NCBI RefSeq assembly: GCF_030644225.1
Contig: NZ_CP128650.1
Coordinates: forward strand, 1,312,001 to 1,376,000
Source of the DNA: Selenomonas dianae
GTDB taxonomy: Bacteria > Bacillota > Negativicutes > Selenomonadales > Selenomonadaceae
DNA length: 64,000 bases
Direction: 5' to 3'
Shown here piece after piece: positions 47,572-56,993 of the stretch. Within the stretch, counting starts at the first letter, position 1, and every line of letters begins with the position of its first letter. The notes beneath the pieces are model-generated. The model was given only the letters and a program-made list of their open reading frames with translations. It did no database searches and was not told the DNA's origin. The position numbers were made by a program, and so were the translations under genes.

Positions 47572-48489
47572 TTATCCCTCCACCGCTGCGGGTTTTGCAG
47601 CGGGTCGCCGCTCCGTACGGTTCTTCAGTTCGATCCAAAGCTGGCTTGCGATGAAGATGGAGGAGTAGCAGCCGCTGGCAAAGCCGACAAGCAGCGCAAA
47701 CGCGAAGTCCTTCGTCGTCTCCCCGCCGAACCAATACAGCGCGAACGTCGTGAACAGTACCGTAAACACCGTATAAAGCGAGCGCGTGAGCGTCTGATAG
47801 ACGGAGGTGTTGACAAGCTCGTTCACATCGCCGCCGCGGCGAAAATGCAGTTTCAAATTCTCACGGATACGATCAAAGATGACAATGGTGTCGTTGATTG
47901 AGTAACCGACGATCGTCAGGAGTGCCGCAATAAAGGAAGAATCAATCTGCCGCTGCGTAAAGGAGAACACCGCGAGCACAATGATGATGTCATGGATCAG
48001 CGCGAGCACTGCCGACACACCAAAACGCCACTCAAAGCGATAGGCGACGTAAAGGATGATAAGCCCCCACGAAATCACGAGCGCAAGCACGGCATTTGTA
48101 ATCAGCTCGCCGCCGATGGTCGCGCCGACCTTTTCTTCGCGCAGCACGGTGTAGGAACCAACATCCTGTGAAAGCGATGCCATGACCTCCTTGCGCTGAC
48201 TTTCCTCAAGGTCAATCGTACGGATCATCACATTTTCGGAGGACTCGATACCGGTCTCTGCGCCTGCAAGCTGAATCGTACTCCCGTCAAGATCGTACTT
48301 TGCAAGGCTTGAACGCACGTCGCCAAGCGTCACCGGCTGCTCGAAGCGCAGGTCGATGATCGTCCCCCCTGTGAAGTCGATGCCGAAATTGAAGCCGCGT
48401 ACCCCCATGCAGATAAATCCGGGGATGATGAGCATCAGAGAGAGGAGAAACCAGATCTTCCGATGTCCTGCAATATCGAACTTAGGCAT
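47572..48489 (-). CDS. secF: Protein translocase subunit SecF
   Basis: RND-like membrane protein of 305 aa that with SecD uses the proton gradient to help translocated proteins leave SecYEG. There are six membrane segments, with GIDFTGGTIIDLRF in the first periplasmic loop and TIVGYSINDTIVIFDRIREN in the conserved segment. The ATG at 48489 overlaps the secD end; one at 48498 is possible. Confidence 0.95.
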   Translation of the reverse strand: MPKFDIAGHRKIWFLLSLMLIIPGFICMGVRGFNFGIDFTGGTIIDLRFEQPVTLGDVRSSLAKYDLDGSTIQLAGAETGIESSENVMIRTIDLEESQRKEVMASLSQDVGSYTVLREEKVGATIGGELITNAVLALVISWGLIILYVAYRFEWRFGVSAVLALIHDIIIVLAVFSFTQRQIDSSFIAALLTIVGYSINDTIVIFDRIRENLKLHFRRGGDVNELVNTSVYQTLTRSLYTVFTVLFTTFALYWFGGETTKDFAFALLVGFASGCYSSIFIASQLWIELKNRTERRPAAKPAAVEG

Positions 48490-49741
48490 TCTTCCCATCC
48501 CCCTTCTTTTTCACGCCAAGCATAAAGCCGTTTGCACCGTAGAGTGCGGGATTCTCAGACAGCTTCGCGTTGATCATCAGCTTCAGGAGATACTGTGTCA
48601 GCGTGATCGCCGTAAACATCGAGAGGATCGTACCGACCCCGAGCGTAATCGCAAAGCCGCGAATCGTCCCCGTCCCAAGGAAGAAAAGCACCCCCGCTGC
48701 AATCAGGGTCGTGACATTCGAGTCAAAAATCGTTGTAAACGCACGCTTGAATCCCGCATCCATCGCAAGCCGCAGGGTCTTTTGGTTGACCTGGTACTCC
48801 TCCTTGAAATGCTCAAAGATGAGGACGTTCGCATCGACCGCCATACCGATGGAAAGGATGATGCCCGCCACGCCCGGCAGTGTCAGCGTCGCATCCATCA
48901 GGTAGAGGATACCGAGCAGCATGATCGTGTATGCCATCAGCGCAACATCTGCAATAAACCCGGAGAGATGATAGAAGAAGATCATGAAGAGAACAACCGC
49001 ACCCAATCCGATGACAAAGGCGAACTGGGACTTGTCCTTCGAGTCCTGGCCGAGCGTTGGCCCGACCGTGCGCGTCTCGATGATCTCAACCTTCACGGGA
49101 AGTGCGCCGCTGCGCAGGACAACCGCGAGGTTCTGCGCCTCTTCGAGGGTCTTTTGCCCCGTGATCTCCGCGCGTCCGCCGAGAATCGGCTCACGTACAT
49201 TCGGCGCGGTGAGCACCTCGCCGTCGAGCAGAATCGCAATCGTGCGCCCGACGTTCTTCATCGTGAGATCGGCAAACTTCTGTGCGCCCTCATCCGAGAA
49301 TTCGAGGTTGACGACATTCTGTCCCGACTGCGGATTCGTGGAGGCCTGTGCGTCCTTCAGATCCGTCCCCGTCAGAACCGTATGCCCCTCCTCATCGCGG
49401 AACTCAAGCATCGCCGTCTTGCCAATGGTACGAATCGCCGCATCGGGATCCTTAATGCCCGGAAGCTCGATGATCACGCGGCGCTCTCCCTCACGCTGAA
49501 TGATCGGCTCGGTGAGCCCGAGCGAGTTGACGCGCTTCTCCATGATCGTGACGACGCGATTCATCGCATCATCGTTGACCTGCGCCTGATCCGTATCGAC
49601 CGCCTCCAGAACGACATGCGTACCGCCTTGCAGGTCAAGTCCCTGCCGGATCGAACTCGCGAGCGGCTGAACCAGGAAAAAAAACGCACCGATGATGACG
49701 ACAACCGAAATCACCAACTTTAACAGACTATGTTGTCTCAA
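48482..49741 (-). CDS. secD: Protein translocase subunit SecD
   Basis: Partner of SecF, 419 aa, with the large P1 periplasmic domain between the first two of six membrane segments. GLDLQGGTHVVLEAV and the later SIGMAVDANVLIFEHFKEE are characteristic. The only reasonable start is a TTG at 49741, 5 nt after GAGG and 6 bp past the 5-FCL stop. The last residues carry a short Lys-rich tail. Confidence 0.95.
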   Translation of the reverse strand: MRQHSLLKLVISVVVIIGAFFFLVQPLASSIRQGLDLQGGTHVVLEAVDTDQAQVNDDAMNRVVTIMEKRVNSLGLTEPIIQREGERRVIIELPGIKDPDAAIRTIGKTAMLEFRDEEGHTVLTGTDLKDAQASTNPQSGQNVVNLEFSDEGAQKFADLTMKNVGRTIAILLDGEVLTAPNVREPILGGRAEITGQKTLEEAQNLAVVLRSGALPVKVEIIETRTVGPTLGQDSKDKSQFAFVIGLGAVVLFMIFFYHLSGFIADVALMAYTIMLLGILYLMDATLTLPGVAGIILSIGMAVDANVLIFEHFKEEYQVNQKTLRLAMDAGFKRAFTTIFDSNVTTLIAAGVLFFLGTGTIRGFAITLGVGTILSMFTAITLTQYLLKLMINAKLSENPALYGANGFMLGVKKKGDGKNA

Positions 49742-49747
49742 CAGTCC

Positions 49748-50356
49748 TCACACCTCTTTCTCAAGGTTTTCCATCCGTCTGCAGGAGATCATGCGCCGCT
49801 GTGTCAAAATGGCATCGACGCGGGCATCCTGCATCCCCATCGGAACATCGGGAACGATCTGAAAGTCAAAGGCAGGCACCAGCCGCACGGCACGACCTGC
49901 ACGCGGAAGGAAGCGGTCATAATAGCCGCCGCCGCATCCGAGCCGCCCGCCGCCCGTGTCAAACGCAACCCCCGGAACGATGATCACATCAATTTCCTCC
50001 GGCGGAATCTGCGCCCCCCGTGCAGGGTCGGGGGATGCAATACCGAATGCTCCGCTGACCAACGCATCCATGGCAGGCAGTTCCCGTGCCTCCATCAATC
50101 CCTTTCCCGTGATCTCGGGAAGGACGATGCGCCGTCCCTTTGCAAGGAGTTCCGCCATCAGCGGATACAGGTCAATCTCCTCCGGCGTACTCGCATAGAG
50201 CATGATTGTCCGTGCATTTTGCACGACAGGAAGTTCCCGCACACGCGCACAGATCCTGTTGCTCGCACAGGTGCGTTCCTCTGCTGAAAGAGCACGGCGG
50301 CGGGCAAGCATTTCTCGCCGCAGCGCCTTCTTTTCGGCAAGCAAATTTCCTGCCAT
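49748..50356 (-). CDS. 5-formyltetrahydrofolate cyclo-ligase family protein
   Basis: Converts 5-formyl- to 5,10-methenyl-tetrahydrofolate using ATP; 202 aa. KKALRREMLARRRAL at the start and GGRLGCGGGYYDRFL near residue 140 are family motifs. It lies between yajC and secD, which are usually neighbours, and both junctions are 6-9 bp, so it is part of the translocase operon. Confidence 0.92.
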   Translation of the reverse strand: MAGNLLAEKKALRREMLARRRALSAEERTCASNRICARVRELPVVQNARTIMLYASTPEEIDLYPLMAELLAKGRRIVLPEITGKGLMEARELPAMDALVSGAFGIASPDPARGAQIPPEEIDVIIVPGVAFDTGGGRLGCGGGYYDRFLPRAGRAVRLVPAFDFQIVPDVPMGMQDARVDAILTQRRMISCRRMENLEKEV

Positions 50357-50365
50357 CAGACCGTA

Positions 50366-50650
50366 TTACTCCTCTTCCTTCGTATGCACCGCACTGACCG
50401 CAGAACGCTCAAAGACAATGTTCACCCCGTCCGCCGCACGAAGCGTCACCGTCTTGTCGTTCAGTTCCATGATCTTGCCGTGCATCCCGCCAAGCGTGAT
50501 GATCTCGTCGCCGACCTTCAGTGCGGCAAGCATCGCATCGCGCTTCTTCTGCGCCTGCTTCTGCGGGCGATAGAGGAGGAAATAGAAAAAGACCACCAAT
50601 ATGATAATTGGTCCCCACGAACTCAGCTGTGCCATCATTTCTGCATCCAT
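50366..50650 (-). CDS. yajC: Preprotein translocase subunit YajC
   Basis: Single-span membrane protein of 94 aa in the SecDF-YajC complex. The hydrophobic helix runs about 13-29 (IIILVVFFYFLLYRPQ), followed by KVGDEIITLGGMHGKI. The ATG at 50650 follows AAGGAG by 8 nt. Confidence 0.95.
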   Translation of the reverse strand: MDAEMMAQLSSWGPIIILVVFFYFLLYRPQKQAQKKRDAMLAALKVGDEIITLGGMHGKIMELNDKTVTLRAADGVNIVFERSAVSAVHTKEEE

Positions 50651-50676
50651 AAATACAACTCCTTCATTCAAATAAA

Positions 50677-51813
<1,137 letters not shown>

Positions 51814-51827
51814 TCAAAACACCCTGT

Positions 51828-51856
51828 ATCATAACACAAAAGCAAGAGATTTTCAA
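51828..51856 (-). promoter_or_regulatory. Promoter of the tgt-yajC-secDF operon
   Basis: TTGAAA (51851-51856), 17 bp, TATGAT (51828-51833) on the minus strand, about 30 bp upstream of the tgt start. Confidence 0.7.
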
Positions 51857-51919
51857 AACCGGAATTATCTCAGACGCTATGATCATCTCCGTCATGCGTG
51901 CTCCATCCAACCGCCTCGC

Positions 51920-51936
51920 TACGCAATGGATTGCGT
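51920..51936. repeat. Small hairpin between aroE and tgt
   Basis: ACGCAAT and ATTGCGT form a 7 bp inverted repeat. It could weakly terminate aroE, but no T-run follows. The 184 bp gap otherwise holds the tgt promoter and a stretch next to the aroE stop (AGCGATTCC then TTAG) that resembles one end of the TIR element. Confidence 0.3.
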
Positions 51937-51982
51937 GCTTATCCGCAGGACACACACTTTGCCCACTTGCTCCAGCGATTCC

Positions 51983-52843
51983 TTAGGAGCACTGCAGAGC
52001 TGTACGAAGTGTTTGTTTCATAAGCTCCATATCGGGGCGTATCCCCGTCCAGAGGCGAAACGCCTCCGCGCCCTGCGCGGCGAGCATCGTCTCGCCGTTG
52101 ATCGTTTCACACCCCCGCGCCCGTGCCTCGCGCAGAAAACGCGTCTCGGCAGGCGTATAGATCAGATCATAGACAACAGCGGAGGGATTCAGCGCCGCCA
52201 TATCCACAGGCGGCATCTCCTCCGTGTGCGGTGTCATGCCCATCGGGGTCGTCTGCACAACGATGTCGGCAAAGCGCAGTGCAGCGGCAAATGCGGAATC
52301 GTCAAAATGATATGCCCGCACATCTCCGTCCGCCGCAAAATCTGTCGCGAGTGCCGCCCCCTTTGCCACGTTTCGGACACCGATCACCACAGAGGAAACA
52401 TTGCTGCGCAGCAGCCCCCAAAGCGCTGCCCGCGCCGCGCCGCCCGCGCCGATCAGCACGGCTTTTTTTCCTGCGAGCGCAATCTCCCGCTCCGCAAAGC
52501 CCGCGAGGAAACCGACGACATCCGTATTGTGCCCGACCATCCCGCCGTCCGCGATCACAACGGTATTCACCGCATGAATGCGCCGCGCGTCCTCGCTCAG
52601 ATCATCCAGCAGGGGGATGATCTCCGTCTTGAACGGGATCGTTACATTGAATCCCGCGATCCCCGCATCACGCAGACCATATACAGCAGACGGCAGGGCA
52701 TCCGCACGGACGGGCAGAGCCGCATACACATAGTCAAGCCCTGCATCGTGCAGGGCTGCATTCTGTATGACCGGTGAGAGGCTGTGCCCGACGGGCGCAC
52801 CGATCACCCCCAAAAGTTTGGTTGTTCCGGTAATCATATACAT
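51983..52843 (-). CDS. aroE: Shikimate dehydrogenase
   Basis: NADPH enzyme of 286 aa reducing 3-dehydroshikimate. VIGAPVGHSLSPVIQN binds substrate and LIGAGGAARAALW binds the cofactor. Start at 52843, just past the pncB stop; an ATG two codons on (52837) has AGGA at better spacing and may be the true one. The stop codon is in a TTAG that also looks like the edge of a repeat-element end. Confidence 0.94.
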   Translation of the reverse strand: MYMITGTTKLLGVIGAPVGHSLSPVIQNAALHDAGLDYVYAALPVRADALPSAVYGLRDAGIAGFNVTIPFKTEIIPLLDDLSEDARRIHAVNTVVIADGGMVGHNTDVVGFLAGFAEREIALAGKKAVLIGAGGAARAALWGLLRSNVSSVVIGVRNVAKGAALATDFAADGDVRAYHFDDSAFAAALRFADIVVQTTPMGMTPHTEEMPPVDMAALNPSAVVYDLIYTPAETRFLREARARGCETINGETMLAAQGAEAFRLWTGIRPDMELMKQTLRTALQCS

Positions 52844-52844
52844 C

Positions 52845-54302
52845 CTAGCTATGCTTGCCGCGCATATCGTCGAGGAGCCCCATCTTGAGTTCGTAATACA
52901 TCGGTGTCATATCGAGATAGTGGCTGTGCGGATTCTCAAAACGCTGCTCCTCCGGCCAGATCTCCTCCGCCAGCTGTTTTCTCACATACTGCCGAATTTC
53001 ATCAAGTGCCGGCAGCTGCTCCACACGCGTCCCGCCGCTCATATAGAGGCGGCGCAGATTCACTGCCGAGAACCCGTCGAAGAAACGGTTTTTCCACGGT
53101 TTGCACGGATCAACATAGCGGAACGGGTGTGCGAGGTCGATCTCCTCCCCCTGTACGGCGATCATATCCGCAACCGCCTTGCCATGCCTGTCATAGACGC
53201 GATAGAGATCCTTCAATCCCGGATTGGTCAGCTTCTCCACGTTCTCCGACATCTTGATGCGCGGCGAGAACACACCGTCCTTTTCCACAGCAACGAGCTT
53301 GTAGACTGCACCAAAGACAGGGTCGGACTTCGCCGTAATGAGACGTTCTCCCACGCCGAAGCTGTCCACCTGTGCGCCTTGGAGGAGGAGCGAGGAGATC
53401 GTAAACTCATCGAGACTGTTCGACAGGATGATCTTACAGTCCGTAAGCCCCGCCTCGTCAAGCATCGTACGGATGCGTTTCGACAGATAGGCAAGATCGC
53501 CCGAGTCGATCCGTACGCCCGCCAGCCTCCGTCCCTGCGGTGCAAGCACCTCGTTCGCCGTGCGGATGGCGTTCGGAATCCCCGAGTGAATGACATCGTA
53601 GGTATCGACAAGCAGTACGGTCGCCTGCGGGTAGATCTCCGCATAGGTTTTGAATGCGGCAAATTCATCCTCAAAGAACATGACCCAACTGTGTGCCATC
53701 GTCCCCGACACGGGAATATCGAACTGCTGTCCTGCCGAAACCGTCGCCGTCATATCGACACCGCCGATGTAGGCCGCCCGCGCACCGTACGTTGCCGCAT
53801 CCATATTGTGCGCGCGCCGCGCACCAAAGTCCGAAACGCACCGCCCCTCTGCAGCCCGCACAATGCGCGACGCCTTTGTTGCGATCAGGGACTGATGATT
53901 GATCTGCGCGAGAATCGCCGTTTCAATGAGCTGCGCGTCGATGATCGGCGCGACAATCGTCATCAGCGGCTCATTCGGGTAGATGATCGTCCCCTCCGGA
54001 ACTGCATAGATGTCTCCACGGAAATGAAAATCGCGCAGAAATGCCAAAAACTCCTCGGAAAAGAGATGCTGTGCACGGAAATAATCAATGTCCTCGTCCG
54101 AGAACGCCATGTTCTCAACGAACTCGATCACATGCTCAAGCCCCGCAAACACGGCATAGCCGCCCTTGTCGGGAACAGAGCGGAAAAAAAGATCAAAGGC
54201 GACGCGCACATCGCCGTGATTTTGATGAAAATATCCGTAAGACATCGTCATCTCGTAGAAATCCATCATCATCGACAAATTTCGCTTATCAAACTGCGTC
54301 AC
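52845..54302 (-). CDS. pncB: Nicotinate phosphoribosyltransferase
   Basis: NAD salvage enzyme of 485 aa making nicotinate mononucleotide. DFYEMTMSYGYF near the start, DFGARRAHNMDAA and GVRIDSGDLAYLSK are typical. The start is a GTG at 54302, about 8 nt after GGGGGA. It is the first gene behind the promoter at 54356-54384 and abuts aroE. With nadK it is one of two NAD-related genes in the window. Confidence 0.95.
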   Translation of the reverse strand: MTQFDKRNLSMMMDFYEMTMSYGYFHQNHGDVRVAFDLFFRSVPDKGGYAVFAGLEHVIEFVENMAFSDEDIDYFRAQHLFSEEFLAFLRDFHFRGDIYAVPEGTIIYPNEPLMTIVAPIIDAQLIETAILAQINHQSLIATKASRIVRAAEGRCVSDFGARRAHNMDAATYGARAAYIGGVDMTATVSAGQQFDIPVSGTMAHSWVMFFEDEFAAFKTYAEIYPQATVLLVDTYDVIHSGIPNAIRTANEVLAPQGRRLAGVRIDSGDLAYLSKRIRTMLDEAGLTDCKIILSNSLDEFTISSLLLQGAQVDSFGVGERLITAKSDPVFGAVYKLVAVEKDGVFSPRIKMSENVEKLTNPGLKDLYRVYDRHGKAVADMIAVQGEEIDLAHPFRYVDPCKPWKNRFFDGFSAVNLRRLYMSGGTRVEQLPALDEIRQYVRKQLAEEIWPEEQRFENPHSHYLDMTPMYYELKMGLLDDMRGKHS

Positions 54303-54355
54303 AATTCAGTCCCCCTATCGGGCAGAAAAAAACGGCATGAAAACAATTACTTTGC

Positions 54356-54384
54356 ATTATACCATTTCCTCAAGATTCACGCAA
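54356..54384 (-). promoter_or_regulatory. Promoter of pncB-aroE
   Basis: TTGCGT (54379-54384), 17 bp, TATAAT (54356-54361) on the minus strand, about 54 bp upstream of pncB. Confidence 0.65.
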
Positions 54385-54394
54385 AAATAGTTTC

Positions 54395-55135
54395 TCACCA
54401 TTTTTCGTCCTGTTTTGACAAAAAGAGCAGATCCTCCTGTGTGAGCCTCGCCAATGGCAGCAGTTCGGGACGGCGGCGCATGGTACGAAGAAGGGACTGC
54501 TCGCGCCGCCAGCGTGCAATCTCCGCATGATTGCCCGAGAGCAGGACATCCGGCACAGCCTTGCCCTCAAACACGCGCGGACGTGTGTACTGCGGATAGC
54601 CGAGCAGCACATCGAAGAACGAATCCGTCGGCGCAGACGTGTCGTCACCGAGCACGCCCGGCAGCATACGCGCCGTCGCATCCACGACGAGCATGGCGGG
54701 AATCTCCCCGCCCGTCAGAACGAAATCCCCGACGGAAATAAGACGGTCGGCGAGATCGTAGATGCGTGCGTCAAATCCCTCATAGTGTCCGCAGATGAGG
54801 ATCAGCTGCTCGTATGCGGCAAGCTCCTTTGCCATTTTCTGCGTGAACGCCTCGCCCGCAGGATCGAAGATGATGGTACACCGCCGCCCCGCACAGTCCG
54901 CCGTTTTTTCCTGTATGTCGTGCACAGCGGCATAGAGCGGCTCGGGCTTTAAAACCATGCCCGCCCCGCCACCGCACGGCGTATCGTCCACATGATGGTG
55001 CTTGTCCGTCGCGTAGGCGCGGAAATTCGTGCAGTGAATGTCCAATATACCGCGTTCCGCCGCACGGCCGAGGATGCTCGTGCCGAATACGCCCGCAAAC
55101 ATCTCAGGAAAGAGTGTCACAAGATCAATTCTCAT
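54395..55135 (-). CDS. trmD: tRNA (guanine-37-N1)-methyltransferase
   Basis: Makes m1G37 in tRNAs, preventing frameshifts; 246 aa. The SPOUT trefoil knot is seen in LICGHYEGFDARI and LTGGEIPAMLVVDATARMLPG; HHHVDDTPCGGGAGMV is conserved near the start. The gene stands with its own promoter, without the rpsP, rimM and rplS neighbours usual in Firmicutes. Confidence 0.95.
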   Translation of the reverse strand: MRIDLVTLFPEMFAGVFGTSILGRAAERGILDIHCTNFRAYATDKHHHVDDTPCGGGAGMVLKPEPLYAAVHDIQEKTADCAGRRCTIIFDPAGEAFTQKMAKELAAYEQLILICGHYEGFDARIYDLADRLISVGDFVLTGGEIPAMLVVDATARMLPGVLGDDTSAPTDSFFDVLLGYPQYTRPRVFEGKAVPDVLLSGNHAEIARWRREQSLLRTMRRRPELLPLARLTQEDLLFLSKQDEKW

Positions 55136-55167
55136 AGGTACTCCTTATCTGTCGCTGAATGTCCTCC

Positions 55168-55176
55168 ATTATAGCA
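55168..55176 (-). promoter_or_regulatory. Extended -10 promoter of trmD
   Basis: TGCTATAAT on the minus strand, about 33 bp upstream of the trmD ATG, with no good -35. The TG motif one base before TATAAT is the extended -10 form. Confidence 0.5.
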
Positions 55177-55213
55177 GAATGCGCATGAAATTCGGGAGGA
55201 TGGCATAAAATAT

Positions 55214-55242
55214 TTTACGAATTGCCGCAGAAGATATATAAT
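55214..55242 (+). promoter_or_regulatory. Promoter of the plus-strand DUF4931-GT51 pair
   Basis: TTTACG (55214-55219), 17 bp, TATAAT (55237-55242) on the plus strand, 34 bp upstream of the ATG. It is divergent from the trmD promoter, with about 40 bp between the two -10 boxes. Confidence 0.65.
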
Positions 55243-55276
55243 AGGAAAAGATACATATGGAGATCAGGAGCATTTT

Positions 55277-56056
55277 ATGGACATCAACCTTGCCCATTTC
55301 AATACGGACATCGGACGACAAAAGCCCGAGAACATCATCCACACGGATACCGCCTGTCCGTTCTGCGCAACGGACGAGCTCACAGACATCATTGCGACGG
55401 ACGGCGACATCATCCTGCTCAAAAACAAATACAACGTCATCGAGGAGGCGGATCAATTCGTCCTCATCGAGGGACGGGACTGCGATTCGGATATGCCCTG
55501 CTACACGCGCGACCATATGCACCGCCTCATCGCGTTCGGTATGGAACACTGGGCGCAGATGCGTGCGAGCGGAAAATACGACACGGTGCTCTTTTTCAAG
55601 AACTACGGACCGTACTCGGGCGGCACGATCCGCCACCCGCATATGCAGCTCGTTGGCTTCTCCTCCTTTCGACAGGAGCTGTCCTTTCATCGCTCCGAGT
55701 TTGACGGGCTGACCGTGGATGAGCGGGACGGGGTCACGCTGAATTTCTCCACTGCCCCGCGCGTCGGATTCTGGGAACTGAACGTCGTACCGCAGGACGC
55801 ACACGCGACCGATACGATTGCCGACTACATCCAAATCGCCGTGGACTTCTTTATGAATGCATTCCGCCGCCCGCTCACAAGCTACAATATTTTCTTTTAC
55901 AACGAAGGCGATGCGATCTTTATCAAGATCATGCCGCGCTTTGCCACCTCCCCCGTCTTTATCGGCTACAACATCCGGCTGCTCCCGTCCAACCTTGTGG
56001 AGATGCGGGACAGGATGCGCGCGAAATACTTTGGAAATGAACGGAGCACGGAATGA
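55277..56056 (+). CDS. DUF4931 / GalT-like HIT superfamily protein
   Basis: Protein of 259 aa. CPFCATDEL near residue 27 looks like a zinc-binding pair, and GGTIRHPHMQLVGF near residue 120 matches the HxHxQ nucleotidyl-transfer motif of galactose-1-phosphate uridylyltransferases. It fits the DUF4931 family. The ATG at 55277 follows AGGAG. The substrate is unknown; a sugar-1-phosphate or dinucleotide is possible. It overlaps the next gene by 4 bp, suggesting coupling to glycan synthesis. Confidence 0.8.
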   Translation: MDINLAHFNTDIGRQKPENIIHTDTACPFCATDELTDIIATDGDIILLKNKYNVIEEADQFVLIEGRDCDSDMPCYTRDHMHRLIAFGMEHWAQMRASGKYDTVLFFKNYGPYSGGTIRHPHMQLVGFSSFRQELSFHRSEFDGLTVDERDGVTLNFSTAPRVGFWELNVVPQDAHATDTIADYIQIAVDFFMNAFRRPLTSYNIFFYNEGDAIFIKIMPRFATSPVFIGYNIRLLPSNLVEMRDRMRAKYFGNERSTE

Positions 56057-56955
56057 ACGACGCGATAACTGAAGCACCGCCGAAACGGACGCGGCGGCGC
56101 AAAGCAGCGACACGAAAACGCACAAAGAAAAAAACGCCCCGCAGATTTGGGCGTTTTTTCTTGGGGATGGCGGCTGTATTATCTATCATCGGCATAGCGG
56201 TCTTTCTCTTCGTCCCACAGGCTCGGCAGAGCATCGGCGAACTCCTCCCCCCTGCCGAGCGGCAGCTGCCTGCAAATCAGCTGCATGAGATCCACGAGCC
56301 GGATGCGGGCGAGCAGATTGCGCGCATCCTCTTCATCCGCCGCGCCATTGATGCACGTCTTGACCGCACCGACTATGTCCCCATCGAACGCATCTCACCG
56401 AACCTCAGGAACGCCATTGTCGCCATTGAGGATCGACGCTTCTACGAACATTGGGGGTTCGACATGACGGGTATGGCACGCGCCGCCCTCGTCAACATCC
56501 AGCATGGACGCATCGAGGAGGGTGCGAGCACGATCACGCAGCAGCTCGTGAAGAACCTCTTTCTGGCAAATGAGCAGACCTTTACACGCAAGGCACAGGA
56601 GCTTCTGCTCGCCCTTGACATTGAGAGCACCTACGCAAAAGACGAAATCCTCGAAATGTATCTGAATGTCGTCTACTACGGCGCCGGGTTCTACGGTGTA
56701 AACGCGGCATCCGAGGGATACTACGGGAAATCTCCCGCCGCCCTCGACCTGCCCGAAGCCTCCATGCTTGCGGGTATTCCGAATGCCCCCTCGGAGCTCT
56801 CCCCGTTCACAAATTTTATCGCCGCAAAAAAGCGACAGGCAATCGTCCTCGACACAATGGAGGCGCAGGGGTTCATCGACGCACGCACCGCCGAGGATGC
56901 AAAGATGCAGTCGCTGATGTTCCGCCCGGAGGAACACGGAAACGATATACGCTGA
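56053..56955 (+). CDS. Monofunctional GT51 peptidoglycan glycosyltransferase
   Basis: Membrane-anchored lipid II polymerase of 300 aa. A very basic N-terminus (residues 10-32) precedes one transmembrane helix (about 33-54). The GT51 domain has the catalytic Glu in IEDRRFYEHWGFD and the second Glu region GASTITQQLVKNLFL. No transpeptidase domain follows, so it is not a full class A PBP. Start by ATGA overlap with the DUF4931 gene. It ends 38 bp from a convergent gene with no clear terminator between. Confidence 0.92.
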   Translation: MNDAITEAPPKRTRRRKAATRKRTKKKTPRRFGRFFLGMAAVLSIIGIAVFLFVPQARQSIGELLPPAERQLPANQLHEIHEPDAGEQIARILFIRRAIDARLDRTDYVPIERISPNLRNAIVAIEDRRFYEHWGFDMTGMARAALVNIQHGRIEEGASTITQQLVKNLFLANEQTFTRKAQELLLALDIESTYAKDEILEMYLNVVYYGAGFYGVNAASEGYYGKSPAALDLPEASMLAGIPNAPSELSPFTNFIAAKKRQAIVLDTMEAQGFIDARTAEDAKMQSLMFRPEEHGNDIR

Positions 56956-56993
56956 CAACACACGTACGCACTCCACGCATATTGCTGTATCAA

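Noticed and set aside
55169-56125. 318-codon minus-strand frame opposite the DUF4931 gene
   Set aside because: The plus strand has promoter, ribosome site and HxHxQ motif; the minus frame has none.
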